Shown here: positions 1-9,600 of the stretch, piece by piece
How positions within the stretch are numbered: position 1 is the first letter of the stretch
Layout: every line of letters starts with the position of its first letter
Source: Sulfurospirillaceae bacterium
GTDB taxonomy: Bacteria; Campylobacterota; Campylobacteria; Campylobacterales; Sulfurospirillaceae
Assembly (NCBI GenBank): GCA_028705785.1
Contig: JAQWCT010000016.1
Coordinates: 1-19,014, forward strand
Direction: 5' to 3'
DNA length: 19,014 nucleotides
Position numbers and translations under genes: made by a program
Notes under the pieces: model-generated
Databases searched by the model: none
Seen by the model: the letters and a program-made list of their open reading frames with translations, nothing else
Told to the model about the DNA's origin: nothing

Positions 1-438
1 AAACAAAAACTCAATACGCATATGATGGAACTTTACAAAAAGCATGGCGTCAATCCAATGGGTGGATGTTTACCTATTCTTTTACAAATTCCTGTCTTTT
101 TTGCTATCTATAGAGTATTACAAAATGCCATTGAACTTAAAGGAGCGGATTGGATTTTATGGGTTAAAGATTTAGCTGTCATGGACCCATTCTATATTCT
201 TCCTGTGGCAATGGGTATTACGATGTTTATTCACCAAAAAATCACACCAACATCTTTTACAGATCCAATGCAAGAAAAAATTATGAAGTTTTTACCGCTT
301 ATCTTTACATTTTTCTTTGTCACTTTCCCTGCTGGTTTGACTTTATACTGGTTTACCAATAACCTTGCATCTATCGTACAACAGTTTTATGTCAATAAAC
401 TTTTTGCTAAAAAGCATCATGAAGAAGAGAAGGCTTAA
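1..438 (+). CDS. yidC: Membrane protein insertase YidC, C-terminal part (5' end outside window)
   Basis: The reading frame is open from base 1 and ends at TAA 436-438, so only the last 145 residues are visible. YidC (Oxa1/Alb3 family) inserts proteins into the inner membrane, alone or with SecYEG. The visible part is the conserved catalytic membrane domain: MMELYKKHGVNPMGGCLPIL is the typical family signature, followed by a hydrophobic segment (QIPVFFAIYRVL), the segment around DPFYILPVAMGITMF, and the family-typical PAGLTLYWFTNN near the end. The tail is short and charged (AKKHHEEEKA). The ATG at 22 is internal, because family similarity extends upstream of it. jag begins 2 nt after the stop, which indicates one transcript; the rpmH-rnpA-yidC-jag-mnmE order is widespread in bacteria, and I infer that rnpA and rpmH lie upstream of the window. 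Confidence 0.96.
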   Translation, partial: KQKLNTHMMELYKKHGVNPMGGCLPILLQIPVFFAIYRVLQNAIELKGADWILWVKDLAVMDPFYILPVAMGITMFIHQKITPTSFTDPMQEKIMKFLPLIFTFFFVTFPAGLTLYWFTNNLASIVQQFYVNKLFAKKHHEEEKA

Positions 439-440
439 AA

Positions 441-1418
441 ATGACAAGAATTGAAGCTGATACATTACAAGAAGCTTATTCTAAAGCTGCGCGTGAATTG
501 TCTTGTTCGGTGGTTGATTTAGACATCAATATCATCCAAAATGGCTCTGGTGGTTTTTTGGGTATGTTTAAAAAGAGTGCTATCATCGAGGTAGCACGCA
601 AAGGCGCTAGAGTAAGAGAAGAGAGAGAAAAAAAAGAAACTCCTGTACAAAGACATGAGGAAGTTGAAAAAAATGCTGTGCTCACAGAAGAAAAACGCAG
701 TGATAGAAGTCGAAGAAATAAAAATAGACGCAATAAAAACAAAAATAGAGATAGCGTTAAAACAGATGAAGTGAGTGAGCGAAAAACTGAGCCACAAGAG
801 GTCAAAAAAGTAGAAACAAAAGAGGTTGTGCATCAAAGAGTTGAGCATCCTAAAAGAGAAACTCCTGCTCCAAAGCCTATGATAAAAGAGATGAAGCATA
901 CGCTTGCGCAAACACCGATTGACCAAAATTTTCATCAAGAAAAAAGAGATATCAATGAAGTGATCAGTGAAGTCAGTGTACAAGTCAAAAATCTCTTTAA
1001 ATATAGTTGTTTTACGCTTGATGTTCCAACTGTTTCTAAATACAATGAAGATACGATTTTAATCGAATTTAGTGGCGAAGATGCCGCGCTTCTTATCGGT
1101 AAAGAGGGTTATCGCTACAAGGCTCTCTCTTATCTTTTGTACAACTGGATTAACATCAAGTATACTCTCAATATTCGACTTGAAATTGCTGAATTTTTGA
1201 AAAATCAAGAAGAGATGATACAAAAATATCTTCTGCCTGTGATGGAGCGTATTCGAAATAGCGGAAGAGGGCAGACCAAAATCCTTGATGGTGTTTTGAT
1301 TAAAATTGCTCTTGAGGCACTTCGTGCAGAATTTCCTGAAAAATATGTTGGTATTAAATCAGGTAAAGAAGGTGGAAAATTTATCGTCGTCAATGACTTT
1401 AATAGGAAAACAACATAG
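441..1418 (+). CDS. jag: Jag/KhpB-like RNA-binding protein (Jag_N + KH, divergent R3H)
   Basis: This 325-residue cytoplasmic protein is of the Jag/SpoIIIJ-associated family (KhpB in Gram-positives), RNA-binding proteins encoded next to yidC. Residues 1-52 form the Jag_N domain (sequence around NGSGGFLGMFKKSAIIEV). Residues about 60-170 are a long, highly charged linker, including the basic run RSRRNKNRRNKNKNR, and are probably disordered. A KH domain follows, with its GxxG loop GKEG at 220-223 and LSYLLYNW just after it. The C-terminal 60 residues occupy the R3H position, but I do not see a clear R-x3-H. The start is ATG 441 with AAGG at 430-433, 7 nt upstream. The stop TAG overlaps the proposed ATA start of mnmE. 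Function in this phylum is inferred from the family; the neighbouring yidC supports a role linked to membrane or secreted-protein expression. Confidence 0.9.
   Translation: MTRIEADTLQEAYSKAARELSCSVVDLDINIIQNGSGGFLGMFKKSAIIEVARKGARVREEREKKETPVQRHEEVEKNAVLTEEKRSDRSRRNKNRRNKNKNRDSVKTDEVSERKTEPQEVKKVETKEVVHQRVEHPKRETPAPKPMIKEMKHTLAQTPIDQNFHQEKRDINEVISEVSVQVKNLFKYSCFTLDVPTVSKYNEDTILIEFSGEDAALLIGKEGYRYKALSYLLYNWINIKYTLNIRLEIAEFLKNQEEMIQKYLLPVMERIRNSGRGQTKILDGVLIKIALEALRAEFPEKYVGIKSGKEGGKFIVVNDFNRKTT
1404..1418 (+). promoter_or_regulatory. Shine-Dalgarno and ATA start of mnmE, overlapping the jag stop (ATAG)
   Basis: AGGA at 1404-1407 lies 7 nt before ATA 1415-1417. The codons that follow read I-D-T-I-A-A-I-A-T-A-S-G-I-G, which aligns with the N-terminus expected of MnmE. 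The frame is closed upstream by TAG 1403-1405, and no ATG, GTG or TTG occurs in frame until GTG 1475. ATA overlaps the jag stop TAG (1416-1418), the same geometry as the common ATGA overlap used for translational coupling. That ATA is really used is an inference. Confidence 0.7.
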
Positions 1419-2752
1419 ACACTATCGCAGCTATAGCTACAGCTTCGGGCATTGGATCTATCTCTATCGTCAGAGTGAGTGGACCCAATGCCTACTTAAT
1501 TGCTCAAAAACTCTCCCACAAAGAAGAATTTACCCCTAGAGTTGCAACACTTTCTTACTTGCATGACACATATAATGACCCCATTGACCAAGCCATTATT
1601 GTCTATTTTAAAGCCCCTCATAGTTTTACCGCTGAAGATGTCGTTGAGTTTCAGTGTCATGGCGGAAGCATTGTGGGAAGAATGGTTTTAGAAGCTATTA
1701 TAGCGATGGGGGGAAGACTTGCTCATCCTGGAGAATTTTCAAAAAGAGCTTTTTTAAATGGCAGAATTGACCTCAGCGAAGCAGAAGCCATTGCAGCACT
1801 CATTGAGACAAAAAGTGTTGATGCAGCCAAGATGCTAACCCGTCAACTCAAAGGGGAACTTCGAGATTTTGTTTTACATGTAAGAGAATTATTGATTGAT
1901 ATTTTGGCGTATGTTGAGGTTAATATTGATTATGCTGAAGAAGATTTACCTCTTGATATGTTAAAACAAATTGAAGAGCGACTTATTAATTTGAGAGCTA
2001 AGCTTTTTAGTACTTATGAAAGCAGTAAACGCCGATCTGGTCTGATTAATGGTTTTAAAATAGCCATTGTGGGAAAGCCAAATGTTGGGAAAAGCTCACT
2101 TCTAAACGCGCTTTTAAACTATGATAGAGCTATCATCAGCGATATTGCAGGAACAACCCGTGATACGATTGAAGAAGAGATTCGCATCGGAACGCATTTG
2201 GTGAAGATTGTTGATACTGCTGGCATTAGAGAAGCGCATGATGTGATCGAAAAGATAGGAATTGAGCGCTCCATTTTAGCCATTGAAGAATCACAAATCG
2301 TTATAGCGATGTTTGACAATTCTCGCATCAATGATGATGAAGATATTCAAATTTTAAATATTCTTGATGAATATGGTATTAACAAACATATTCTTAAGGT
2401 ATTGAATAAATCTGATTTAGAACAGAAATTTGACCAAACCCTTTTAGGGGAAAACCTCATTTTGCTTGATTGTAAGAAAAATAGTGATGCCATTATCTTA
2501 CATGTAAAGAATATTTTAGATGCAACGATGGTAGATGATAGTGTGATGCTAACTTCACTCAGGCAGATAGAAGTGGTCAAAAAAGCGTATGAAAATATAG
2601 AGCAAAGCGTTGAATTTCTCAATTTTGGGCAATTAGAACTTTTTGCATTTCATATCAATGTGGCAATTGAAAGTATCTCTTCTATTACGAGTGCTTATGA
2701 ACGCGATGAAATTTTAGATAAGATGTTTGGTAGTTTCTGTTTGGGTAAATAG
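1415..2752 (+). CDS. mnmE: tRNA uridine-5-carboxymethylaminomethyl modification GTPase MnmE (TrmE)
   Basis: MnmE works with MnmG to install the cmnm5 group on the wobble uridine of certain tRNAs, using methylene-tetrahydrofolate; it acts in the cytoplasm as a dimer. Counted from the ATA start the protein has 445 residues, close to the usual 450. The N-terminal folate-binding domain includes FQCHGG, AHPGEFSKRAFLNGRIDLSEAEA and related conserved stretches. The inserted G domain has G1 GKPNVGKS at 220-227, GTTRDT (G2), DTAGIRE (G3) and NKSD (G4). The C-terminus is FCLGK with the family's near-terminal cysteine (about C442). The GTG at 1475 would drop about 20 conserved residues (the first strand of the folate domain) and has no Shine-Dalgarno, so I prefer the ATA at 1415. 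It overlaps jag by 4 nt and was probably translated through coupling to jag. No obvious terminator follows. Confidence 0.92.
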   Translation: MDTIAAIATASGIGSISIVRVSGPNAYLIAQKLSHKEEFTPRVATLSYLHDTYNDPIDQAIIVYFKAPHSFTAEDVVEFQCHGGSIVGRMVLEAIIAMGGRLAHPGEFSKRAFLNGRIDLSEAEAIAALIETKSVDAAKMLTRQLKGELRDFVLHVRELLIDILAYVEVNIDYAEEDLPLDMLKQIEERLINLRAKLFSTYESSKRRSGLINGFKIAIVGKPNVGKSSLLNALLNYDRAIISDIAGTTRDTIEEEIRIGTHLVKIVDTAGIREAHDVIEKIGIERSILAIEESQIVIAMFDNSRINDDEDIQILNILDEYGINKHILKVLNKSDLEQKFDQTLLGENLILLDCKKNSDAIILHVKNILDATMVDDSVMLTSLRQIEVVKKAYENIEQSVEFLNFGQLELFAFHINVAIESISSITSAYERDEILDKMFGSFCLGK

Positions 2753-2779
2753 ACCATTTAAAAACTATTTGCCCAGTTA

Positions 2780-2788
2780 TGCTATCAT
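2780..2788 (+). promoter_or_regulatory. Putative extended -10 promoter of nhaA
   Basis: TGCTATCAT (TG-N-TATNAT form) lies 26 nt before the nhaA ATG, in the 62-nt gap after mnmE. A start of transcription near 2795 would leave a leader of about 20 nt containing the ribosome site AAGG (2805-2808). No good -35 is visible, as expected for an extended -10 element and for this phylum. Confidence 0.5.
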
Positions 2789-2814
2789 AAAAAACCAATG
2801 AAAAAAGGTTTATT

Positions 2815-3981
2815 ATGCTCGATACTATCCAAGAATTTATCAAGAAAGAGTCTTCTGCTGGTCTTGTGCTGATTGCTGTTACGATTCTTGCACTTATTCT
2901 TCAAAATAGTTTTTTAACAGATTTTTATACGAATTTTCTCAATGTTCCATTGCGCATTAGCTTTGGAGATTTTGGTCTTGCAAAACCTCTTCTTTTGTGG
3001 GTTAATGATGGTTTGATGGCAATATTTTTCTTTCTGATAGGTTTAGAAGTTAAAAGAGAGGTGATGGAAGGTGAGCTCTCCACGAGAAGCCAGGTAATAC
3101 TTCCTGTTATTGCTGCTATTGGTGGTATGATTATTCCTGCTCTCATTTTTTCTTTTTTTAATTTTGGAGATGATTTTGCGATGACGGGTTGGGCGATACC
3201 AACTGCTACTGACATCGCCTTCGCATTAGGTATTCTTTCATTGCTTGGAAACCGTGTTCCTGTCTCTTTGAAAATATTTCTAATGGCATTAGCCATTATT
3301 GATGATTTGGGTGCTATCGTGATTATCGCCTTATTTTATACTCACACACTATCGCTGTTGTCTATCATGATTGCTTCACTCTGTCTTTTTGTCCTTTTTA
3401 TGATGAATAAAATGGGAATTGTCCAAAAATCAGCTTATATTCTAATCGGAATTATTTTATGGACAAGTGTTCTAAAATCAGGTGTACATGCAACTATTGC
3501 AGGTGTTTTACTTGCTTTTACCATACCTCTTTATTCTTTTTCTAAAGAAGGCAATCGCTTTTCCATGCTCAAAGAAATAGAGCATGATTTACACTATTGG
3601 GTAGCTTTCTTCATCTTGCCCTTGTTTGCCTTTGTCAATGCTGGTGTCGATCTTAAAGATCTCTCATCGACTGCACTGCTTGATAATGTTCCATTAGGTA
3701 TCATGTTGGGATTATTCTTTGGAAAACAAATAGGCGTATTTGGTTTTAGCTTTATTGCTATTAAGTTAGGCATTGCGAGCTTACCGCAGGGTAGTAATTT
3801 TAAACAACTTTATGGCATTTCTATTCTAACAGGCATTGGCTTTACGATGAGTCTTTTTGTAAATACCTTAGCCTATAACGATACAGAACTTTTTTTCTAT
3901 GCAGATAAATTAGCTATTTTACTAGGCTCTTTTATTTCAGGAGCGCTTGGATACCTCTTTTTGAAAAAAATATCTACATAA
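2815..3981 (+). CDS. nhaA: Na+/H+ antiporter NhaA
   Basis: NhaA exports Na+ or Li+ in exchange for protons across the inner membrane and supports pH and salt homeostasis. The 388-residue product has the same length as E. coli NhaA and about a dozen hydrophobic helices. The ion-binding aspartates fall at the same numbers as in E. coli: D133 in TDIAFALG, and D163-D164 in ALAIIDDLGAI. GLEVKREVMEGEL near residue 80 and FFGKQIGVF near residue 304 (candidate for the conserved helix-X lysine) are further family marks. ATG 2815 has AAGG at 2805-2808 as ribosome site; ATG 2798 is out of frame. The gene stands as a single unit with its own promoter, 62 nt after mnmE and 67 nt before the next gene. Confidence 0.96.
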   Translation: MLDTIQEFIKKESSAGLVLIAVTILALILQNSFLTDFYTNFLNVPLRISFGDFGLAKPLLLWVNDGLMAIFFFLIGLEVKREVMEGELSTRSQVILPVIAAIGGMIIPALIFSFFNFGDDFAMTGWAIPTATDIAFALGILSLLGNRVPVSLKIFLMALAIIDDLGAIVIIALFYTHTLSLLSIMIASLCLFVLFMMNKMGIVQKSAYILIGIILWTSVLKSGVHATIAGVLLAFTIPLYSFSKEGNRFSMLKEIEHDLHYWVAFFILPLFAFVNAGVDLKDLSSTALLDNVPLGIMLGLFFGKQIGVFGFSFIAIKLGIASLPQGSNFKQLYGISILTGIGFTMSLFVNTLAYNDTELFFYADKLAILLGSFISGALGYLFLKKIST

Positions 3982-4011
3982 ATTTTCAACAAAATGTAAG
4001 CAATCAAATAA

Positions 4012-4017
4012 TAGAAT
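4012..4017 (+). promoter_or_regulatory. Possible -10 box for the heme-sensor GGDEF-EAL gene
   Basis: TAGAAT lies 31 nt before ATG 4049 in the short A+T-rich gap after nhaA, with AAAGG (4034-4038) downstream as ribosome site. A -35 is not evident. This is a weak call, based on one hexamer in A+T-rich sequence. Confidence 0.3.
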
Positions 4018-4048
4018 AAATACACTCCGATGTAAAGGCAGTGACAAA

Positions 4049-6622
4049 ATGAGACATCTTAACCTTACAAAGCGTCTTTTTTGGATTATCGCCTTTTTTG
4101 TCATTAGCTCTAATGTGATTGTTACAATGTATATTTATCATAAATCTGAACAATTGATTGAAGCTAGGGCATACTCTAAAGCTAAAACATTGCAAGAGTA
4201 TTTTATGACGATGCGAGCTGTTTATATTCAACAGTTTTTATCCAGTAAAATTGAATTAAATGATGCAACAGTAGGGTTTTTACCAGCACATGCGTCTACG
4301 CACATCAGTGAAGAATTAGAAATCAACTCAACGCAAGGCATTTCGATACGAAATGTTTCTGATAGACCAAGAAATCCTAGCAATAAAGCCATTACCATAG
4401 AAGAAAATGCCATTCATTACTTTAATAACAATACACAAATAAGCGATAAAATTGAGCTTATCAAAGAAGGAGATAAAGAGTTTTATTTTTTTGCTTCTCC
4501 TCTTCGCATTGAGCCTTATTGTCTTAAATGTCATGGAAAAAGAGAAGAAGTTCTTCCTTATATCGCCAATAGATATACAACAGCTTATGACTATAAACTA
4601 GGCGAAATTAGAGGTCTTACCAGTATCAAAATCCCTAAAGGTTTTCTTTTTGATGAAGTGATAGCTCTTTTTTGGCAAGAAGCATTATTTAACTTTTTGG
4701 TGATGACAATTCTACTTTCTTTTATGTATATCGCTATTAAAGAGCTAACCAAAAGGGAAGCAGAACAAAAGCAAGAATTAGAACGACTGGTTGGTCAAAG
4801 AACCGAGAGTTTGGCTCAAAAAAGTCTTGAATTAGAAAAATCTTATGAGCATCAAAAGCACCTTTATTCCGTTCTTAGGACAGTTGCAGATAGCAATCAA
4901 ATCCTCATTACGACTCAGACTTTAGATGAACTTTTAAAACAAACTGCATTATGCTTATTTTCTAATGATTCTTTTTCACATGTAAAAATAGGGCTATGGG
5001 AAAATAATGCTTTGCGAGTGAAGGAAACATGTGGTTTTGATGAGGACTTTGAACTCAATCCTTTAGAACAAATGGTGTTTGATTGTAATGATGCTTTAAT
5101 AAGTACGCCATCGACTAAAGATATCCCTACTATATGCAGGGAATATATGTTGAAATATCATGTAACGGAATGCTATACGACAGCTTTGAAGAGTGATAAG
5201 TTTGCCACAGTCCCCCTTGGTGTACTTAGCGTATGGACGACGATGCCAGAAGGATTTAGTCCAGAAGAAAGAGCTATGATTGAAGAGCTAGCAGGTGATA
5301 TTGGATTTGCTGTCAACTCTTTTTTACAAAAAGAAAGTATTCTCAAGCTTTCATTTTACGATACGCTTACTAATCTCGCTAATAAAACAATGTTGAGTGA
5401 TCACGCAAGATTTGCAATGAGTGTTAGCAAAAAAAATAAAACATACAGTGGACTCATTTTTATGGATTTAGACAATTTTAAATCTATTAATGACTTAAAA
5501 GGACATTCAGCTGGTGATAAATTACTCGTTATGATGTCGCAAAGATTAGATAAGTTGGCACATCAAAACAATATGGTATCTCGTTTTGGTGGTGATGAAT
5601 TTGCTATTTTAGTTCCTAATATTAGCAGTAGCCTCACTGAATCAGCAAAATTTGTTGAAGAGATGGCAATAGCAATACTCGTAGCTATGAAAGAGCCATT
5701 TGTGATAGATAAAGATCCTTTTTATATTACTGTGAGTATAGGCATCACACTTTTTAATGAGCATGATACGATTGAAAAAATTATGGCTCATGCTGATAGT
5801 GCTATGTATGTAGCAAAGGCATCAGGGAGAGATACCATTCGTTTTTTTGACGAAGATATTCAAAAAACAATAGAAGAAAAATCTTTCGTTTTACATCAAT
5901 TGCGAGATTCTCTTGATACTAAGAGATTTGAATTATATTATCAGATACAAGTGAACAAAGAGGCAAAAATTATTGGCGTTGAAGCACTGGTGCGATGGCA
6001 GCATTCTGAAAAAGGTTTAATTTCTCCAGCTTATTTTATTCCTTTATGTGAAGAGTCTGGTTTGATTATTCCTCTTGGAAAATGGGTTCTTAATGAGGCA
6101 ATAGAACAAGTAGTCAGATGGAGTGAAGATAAAGAAAAAGCAAACTGGCGAGTTTCCATTAATGTCAGTGCAAGACAATTTGAGCAAGAAAATTTTGTTT
6201 CTTTAGTAGAAGAGGCTATTTTTAACACACATATCAACCCTTCATTGATTCGACTAGAATTAACTGAAAGCCTTTTGATAGGTGATGCACAAAGAGCTTT
6301 AGAAAAAATTCTTCAACTCAAAGCAATAGGCGTATCTCTTTCCGTTGATGATTTTGGTACGGGATATTCAAGTTTACAGTATCTTAAACAGCTCAGCGTT
6401 GATGAACTCAAAATTGATCAGTCATTTATTCGAGATTTTTTGACTCAAAAAGGAGATGCTTTAATTGTGGAGGCAATTATTTCAATTGGAAAAAAATTTA
6501 ATATGGAAGTCATTGCTGAGGGCGTAGAAACAAAAGAACAATTTGAAAAACTCCAAGAGATGGGCTGTGAGAATTTTCAAGGTTTTTACTTTGGGAAGCC
6601 TAGTTTACCTCAAAAACTTTAA
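4049..6622 (+). CDS. Membrane GGDEF-EAL protein with periplasmic c-type heme (DUF3365-like) sensor and GAF domain
   Basis: This 857-residue protein is predicted to make and/or break cyclic di-GMP at the inner membrane. Order: TM1 about 10-30; periplasmic region about 31-208 with CLKCHG (C158, C161, H162), a c-type heme site, followed by the YDYKLGEIRGLTSIKIP stretch typical of DUF3365/Tll0287-like domains; TM2 about 211-231; coiled coil to about 275; GAF-like about 276-430; GGDEF about 430-595 with intact GGDEF at 514-518 after DLDNFKSINDLKGH; EAL about 605-857 with E645-A-L, INVSARQF, ELTES, D767-D768 in DDFGTGYSS, KIDQSF and EGVET. All EAL catalytic motifs I can check are present. The inhibitory I-site RxxD is absent (HQNN in its place). 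Heme would be attached only with export and cytochrome c maturation. Redox or gas sensing is inferred; the direction of enzymatic activity cannot be told from sequence. Confidence 0.9.
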   Translation: MRHLNLTKRLFWIIAFFVISSNVIVTMYIYHKSEQLIEARAYSKAKTLQEYFMTMRAVYIQQFLSSKIELNDATVGFLPAHASTHISEELEINSTQGISIRNVSDRPRNPSNKAITIEENAIHYFNNNTQISDKIELIKEGDKEFYFFASPLRIEPYCLKCHGKREEVLPYIANRYTTAYDYKLGEIRGLTSIKIPKGFLFDEVIALFWQEALFNFLVMTILLSFMYIAIKELTKREAEQKQELERLVGQRTESLAQKSLELEKSYEHQKHLYSVLRTVADSNQILITTQTLDELLKQTALCLFSNDSFSHVKIGLWENNALRVKETCGFDEDFELNPLEQMVFDCNDALISTPSTKDIPTICREYMLKYHVTECYTTALKSDKFATVPLGVLSVWTTMPEGFSPEERAMIEELAGDIGFAVNSFLQKESILKLSFYDTLTNLANKTMLSDHARFAMSVSKKNKTYSGLIFMDLDNFKSINDLKGHSAGDKLLVMMSQRLDKLAHQNNMVSRFGGDEFAILVPNISSSLTESAKFVEEMAIAILVAMKEPFVIDKDPFYITVSIGITLFNEHDTIEKIMAHADSAMYVAKASGRDTIRFFDEDIQKTIEEKSFVLHQLRDSLDTKRFELYYQIQVNKEAKIIGVEALVRWQHSEKGLISPAYFIPLCEESGLIIPLGKWVLNEAIEQVVRWSEDKEKANWRVSINVSARQFEQENFVSLVEEAIFNTHINPSLIRLELTESLLIGDAQRALEKILQLKAIGVSLSVDDFGTGYSSLQYLKQLSVDELKIDQSFIRDFLTQKGDALIVEAIISIGKKFNMEVIAEGVETKEQFEKLQEMGCENFQGFYFGKPSLPQKL

Positions 6623-6666
6623 TGAGTCTAAATATAAAATTAAGCTTTTTTTAAATAATATGCTTT

Positions 6667-6672
6667 TATAAA
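6667..6672 (+). promoter_or_regulatory. Possible -10 box for the second GGDEF-EAL gene
   Basis: TATAAA lies 25 nt before ATG 6698, within the 75-nt gap between the two GGDEF-EAL genes. A seven-T run at 6646-6652 precedes it, but I could not fold a convincing stem before the run, so I do not call a terminator. The ribosome site is weak (GAAAG at 6684-6688). Low certainty. Confidence 0.3.
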
Positions 6673-6697
6673 AATTTTACCATGAAAGTGTAAATTT

Positions 6698-9600
6698 ATG
6701 TTCAATATAACCAAGAGTTTACGCCGTATCATTACGCTATTTTTTGGGTTATTGATTATTATTGTGATGAGTTTATTTTCTTTTGTTGGTGAAAAAAAAA
6801 TCTATGAAACACTTGAAGAAGAGGCTAATGCTGGAATGCTTAAAACGGCCAAGCAAGTTGCACAAAGCATAGGTTTTCAGATTAATATCAAATTATCTAT
6901 CCTTGAATCTATCGCATCTACAGATATTATACGCGGTTTTAAAAATGGTCAAGTTGCTACGATTGAAAAAAAACTCCTTGCTTTGGAAGATGAATATCAT
7001 CGATTTGAAAAACTTGAAATTAAACGCTTTGGTATTTTTGATACCAATGGTATTGCTCATTACACAGATGGACGAACATTATATTTAGGAGACCAAGAAC
7101 ATTTTCAAAAGGCACTTAAAGGAGAAAATGCTATCTCTAAAGTTTTGATTAGCCGCTATGAAAATGCACCAATATTTGCTTATACAACACCTATTAGGGA
7201 CTACACAACCAATGAAATTAGTGGTGTTTTATTTGCTGCTATGGACGCCAGTAGATTAAGTCAAATAGCTTCTTCTATTTCTTATGGTAAATCAGGTTAC
7301 GCACTTATCATTGATAAATATGGACAGGTAATAGGGCATAAGGATTTTTCTAAAGTCTTAGAAGGTCTTAATGTACTAGAAAAATCAACATCTTTATCAT
7401 CTTCTTTTCAAGAAGTTATTGTCAAAATGGCACAAGGAGAAGGTGGTATAGGAAAGTTTTTTGAAAATAATCAAAACTGGAGTATTGCCTATGCCCCTGT
7501 TCCTAAAACAGGATGGTGTGTGGCGATTGTGGCACTTCAGGATGAAATTAATGCAAGAGGGAGCCATCTTATACAATCTCTTTTAATGATATCTTTATTA
7601 ATTATGGTTATAGCTTTAATTTTTGCTTATATCCTTGCACACTATATTACAAGATATCAAGGAAAGCTTGAAAAAGAAAAGCTTGAAAAAGTAAAAGAAC
7701 TTTTTGAAGCACAAAATCAATATGAAAAGATTTTTGAAAATAATGCGGCAGGAATTTATGTTGTTAATGAAAATCGAACTATTCTTGCGGCCAATGAACG
7801 CACCTGTGAGATTTTTGGGTATACCAAAGAAGAAATTATCGGACAAAACTTTTTACGCTTACATGTAGACTACAAAGCATATGAAAATCTTGCAAATTAT
7901 TATATCTGTATTGAAGATGATTTAAAAATAAATATTGAATACCAGTTTAAACGCAAAGATGGAGCTATAATCTGGTGTCAACTTTTAGGAACTTCAATAA
8001 TTAGTCAGACGGGTGAAAAAGGTCTCGTTTGGAGTATCTTGGATATTAATGAACGAAAAACAATAGAAAAACACAATAAACACCTTAAAGAACTTTATGC
8101 AATGCTCAGTCAATGCAATCAAGCTATTGTTTATTGCAAAAATGAATCTGAATTATTTCATCAGGTTTGTAAAGATACCGTTAAATTTGGTGAAATGAAA
8201 ATGGCATGGATTGGTCTGGGTGATTTTGAAAAAAGGACTATTAAACCCATTGCTGTGAATGAAAATGGTATTGGTTATATTGAAAATCTATGTATTTCTA
8301 TGGATGAAGACACAGGGCCTGCAGGGATAGCGCTGAGAGAAGACCATCCTGTATGGATTCAAGATTTGCTTCATGATATACCGCAGACAATTCCTTGGTA
8401 TACGCGGGATAAAAATTTTGGTTGGAGGGCAGTTGCAGCACTTCCTTTGCATAAAAATGGTACAGTTTTTGGTGTTTTCGCGCTCTATTCTGATCAAGTT
8501 AATATTTTTACCGAAGATATCCAAGCACTTTTGTTAGAGATGGTGGGTGATATAGATTATGCATTAGAGAGTTATCAAAAAGAGGCTAAACTCAATCAAC
8601 TTTTACAAGCAGTGGAACAAACACCAACCTCCATTGTTATCACTAATCTTGAAAATAAAATCATTTATGTCAATGAGGCTTTTATTAAAATTTCTGGCTA
8701 TACCTTAGAAGAAATACTGGGTAAAAATCCCGGTATCCTCAAGTCTCATAAAACGCTACCAAGTGTTTACGAGGATATGTGGTCACAGTTGATTCAAAGA
8801 AAAAGCTGGAAAGGTGAATTGATAAACAAGCGTAAAGACGGAATTGAATACATCGAGGCAGTCACTATTGCTCCTATAATACAAAACGATGGAACTATTT
8901 CTAATTATATGGCTATTAAAGAAGATATTACAGCAAAAAAACAAGCAGAAGAGAGAATCTATCAATTAGCAAACTTTGACCATCTTACAGGGCTTCCTAA
9001 TCGCATTCCATTGCAAGATTATTTTCAATATATACTTGGTTTGGCCAAACGAAATGATAACACTTTATCTGTTATATTTTTAGACCTTGATCATTTTAAA
9101 GAAATAAACGATTCACTAGGACATAATATTGGGGATGCTTTATTGATAGAAGCAGCTTCTAGGTTACGAACTTTAATGAGAGAAGTATACATCGTCAGTC
9201 GTTTGGGTGGTGATGAATTTGTTATTGTGCTTTATGATACGGATATGTTAGGTATTGAGCATGTTGCTAAAAAACTTTTGGAAATTGTCTCGAATCCTTA
9301 CTATATCGAGGCACATGAACTAAATATTACCGTTTCAATTGGTATAGCCTTGTATCCTTTAGATGGTACAGATTTAGAAACGCTTTCTAAAAATGCAGAC
9401 ACTGCTATGTATCAAGCAAAAGCAAAAGGACGCAATAGATACTGCTTCTTTACCGAAGATATGCAAAAAAAATCTCTTTATAATCTTCAACTCAGTAATG
9501 CGTTAAGACATGCTATTGAACGCAATGAATTAGCAGTCTATTATCAGCCACAAATTTCACTACAAGATGGACGAGTTATAGGTGCTGAAGCCCTATTGCG

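Noticed and set aside
22..438. ATG 22 as the start of a small separate gene
   Set aside because: The frame is open from base 1 and the upstream codons continue the YidC domain; this is the 3' end of yidC.
476..983. Long open frames on the minus strand opposite jag
   Set aside because: They mirror the lysine- and arginine-rich linker of jag, giving low-complexity S/F/L-rich peptides with no family pattern or ribosome site.
1475..2752. GTG 1475 as the mnmE start
   Set aside because: It would remove conserved N-terminal residues visible in frame upstream and has no Shine-Dalgarno.
6636..6672. Terminator after the first GGDEF-EAL gene (T-run 6646-6652)
   Set aside because: No stem of more than a few pairs precedes the T-run.
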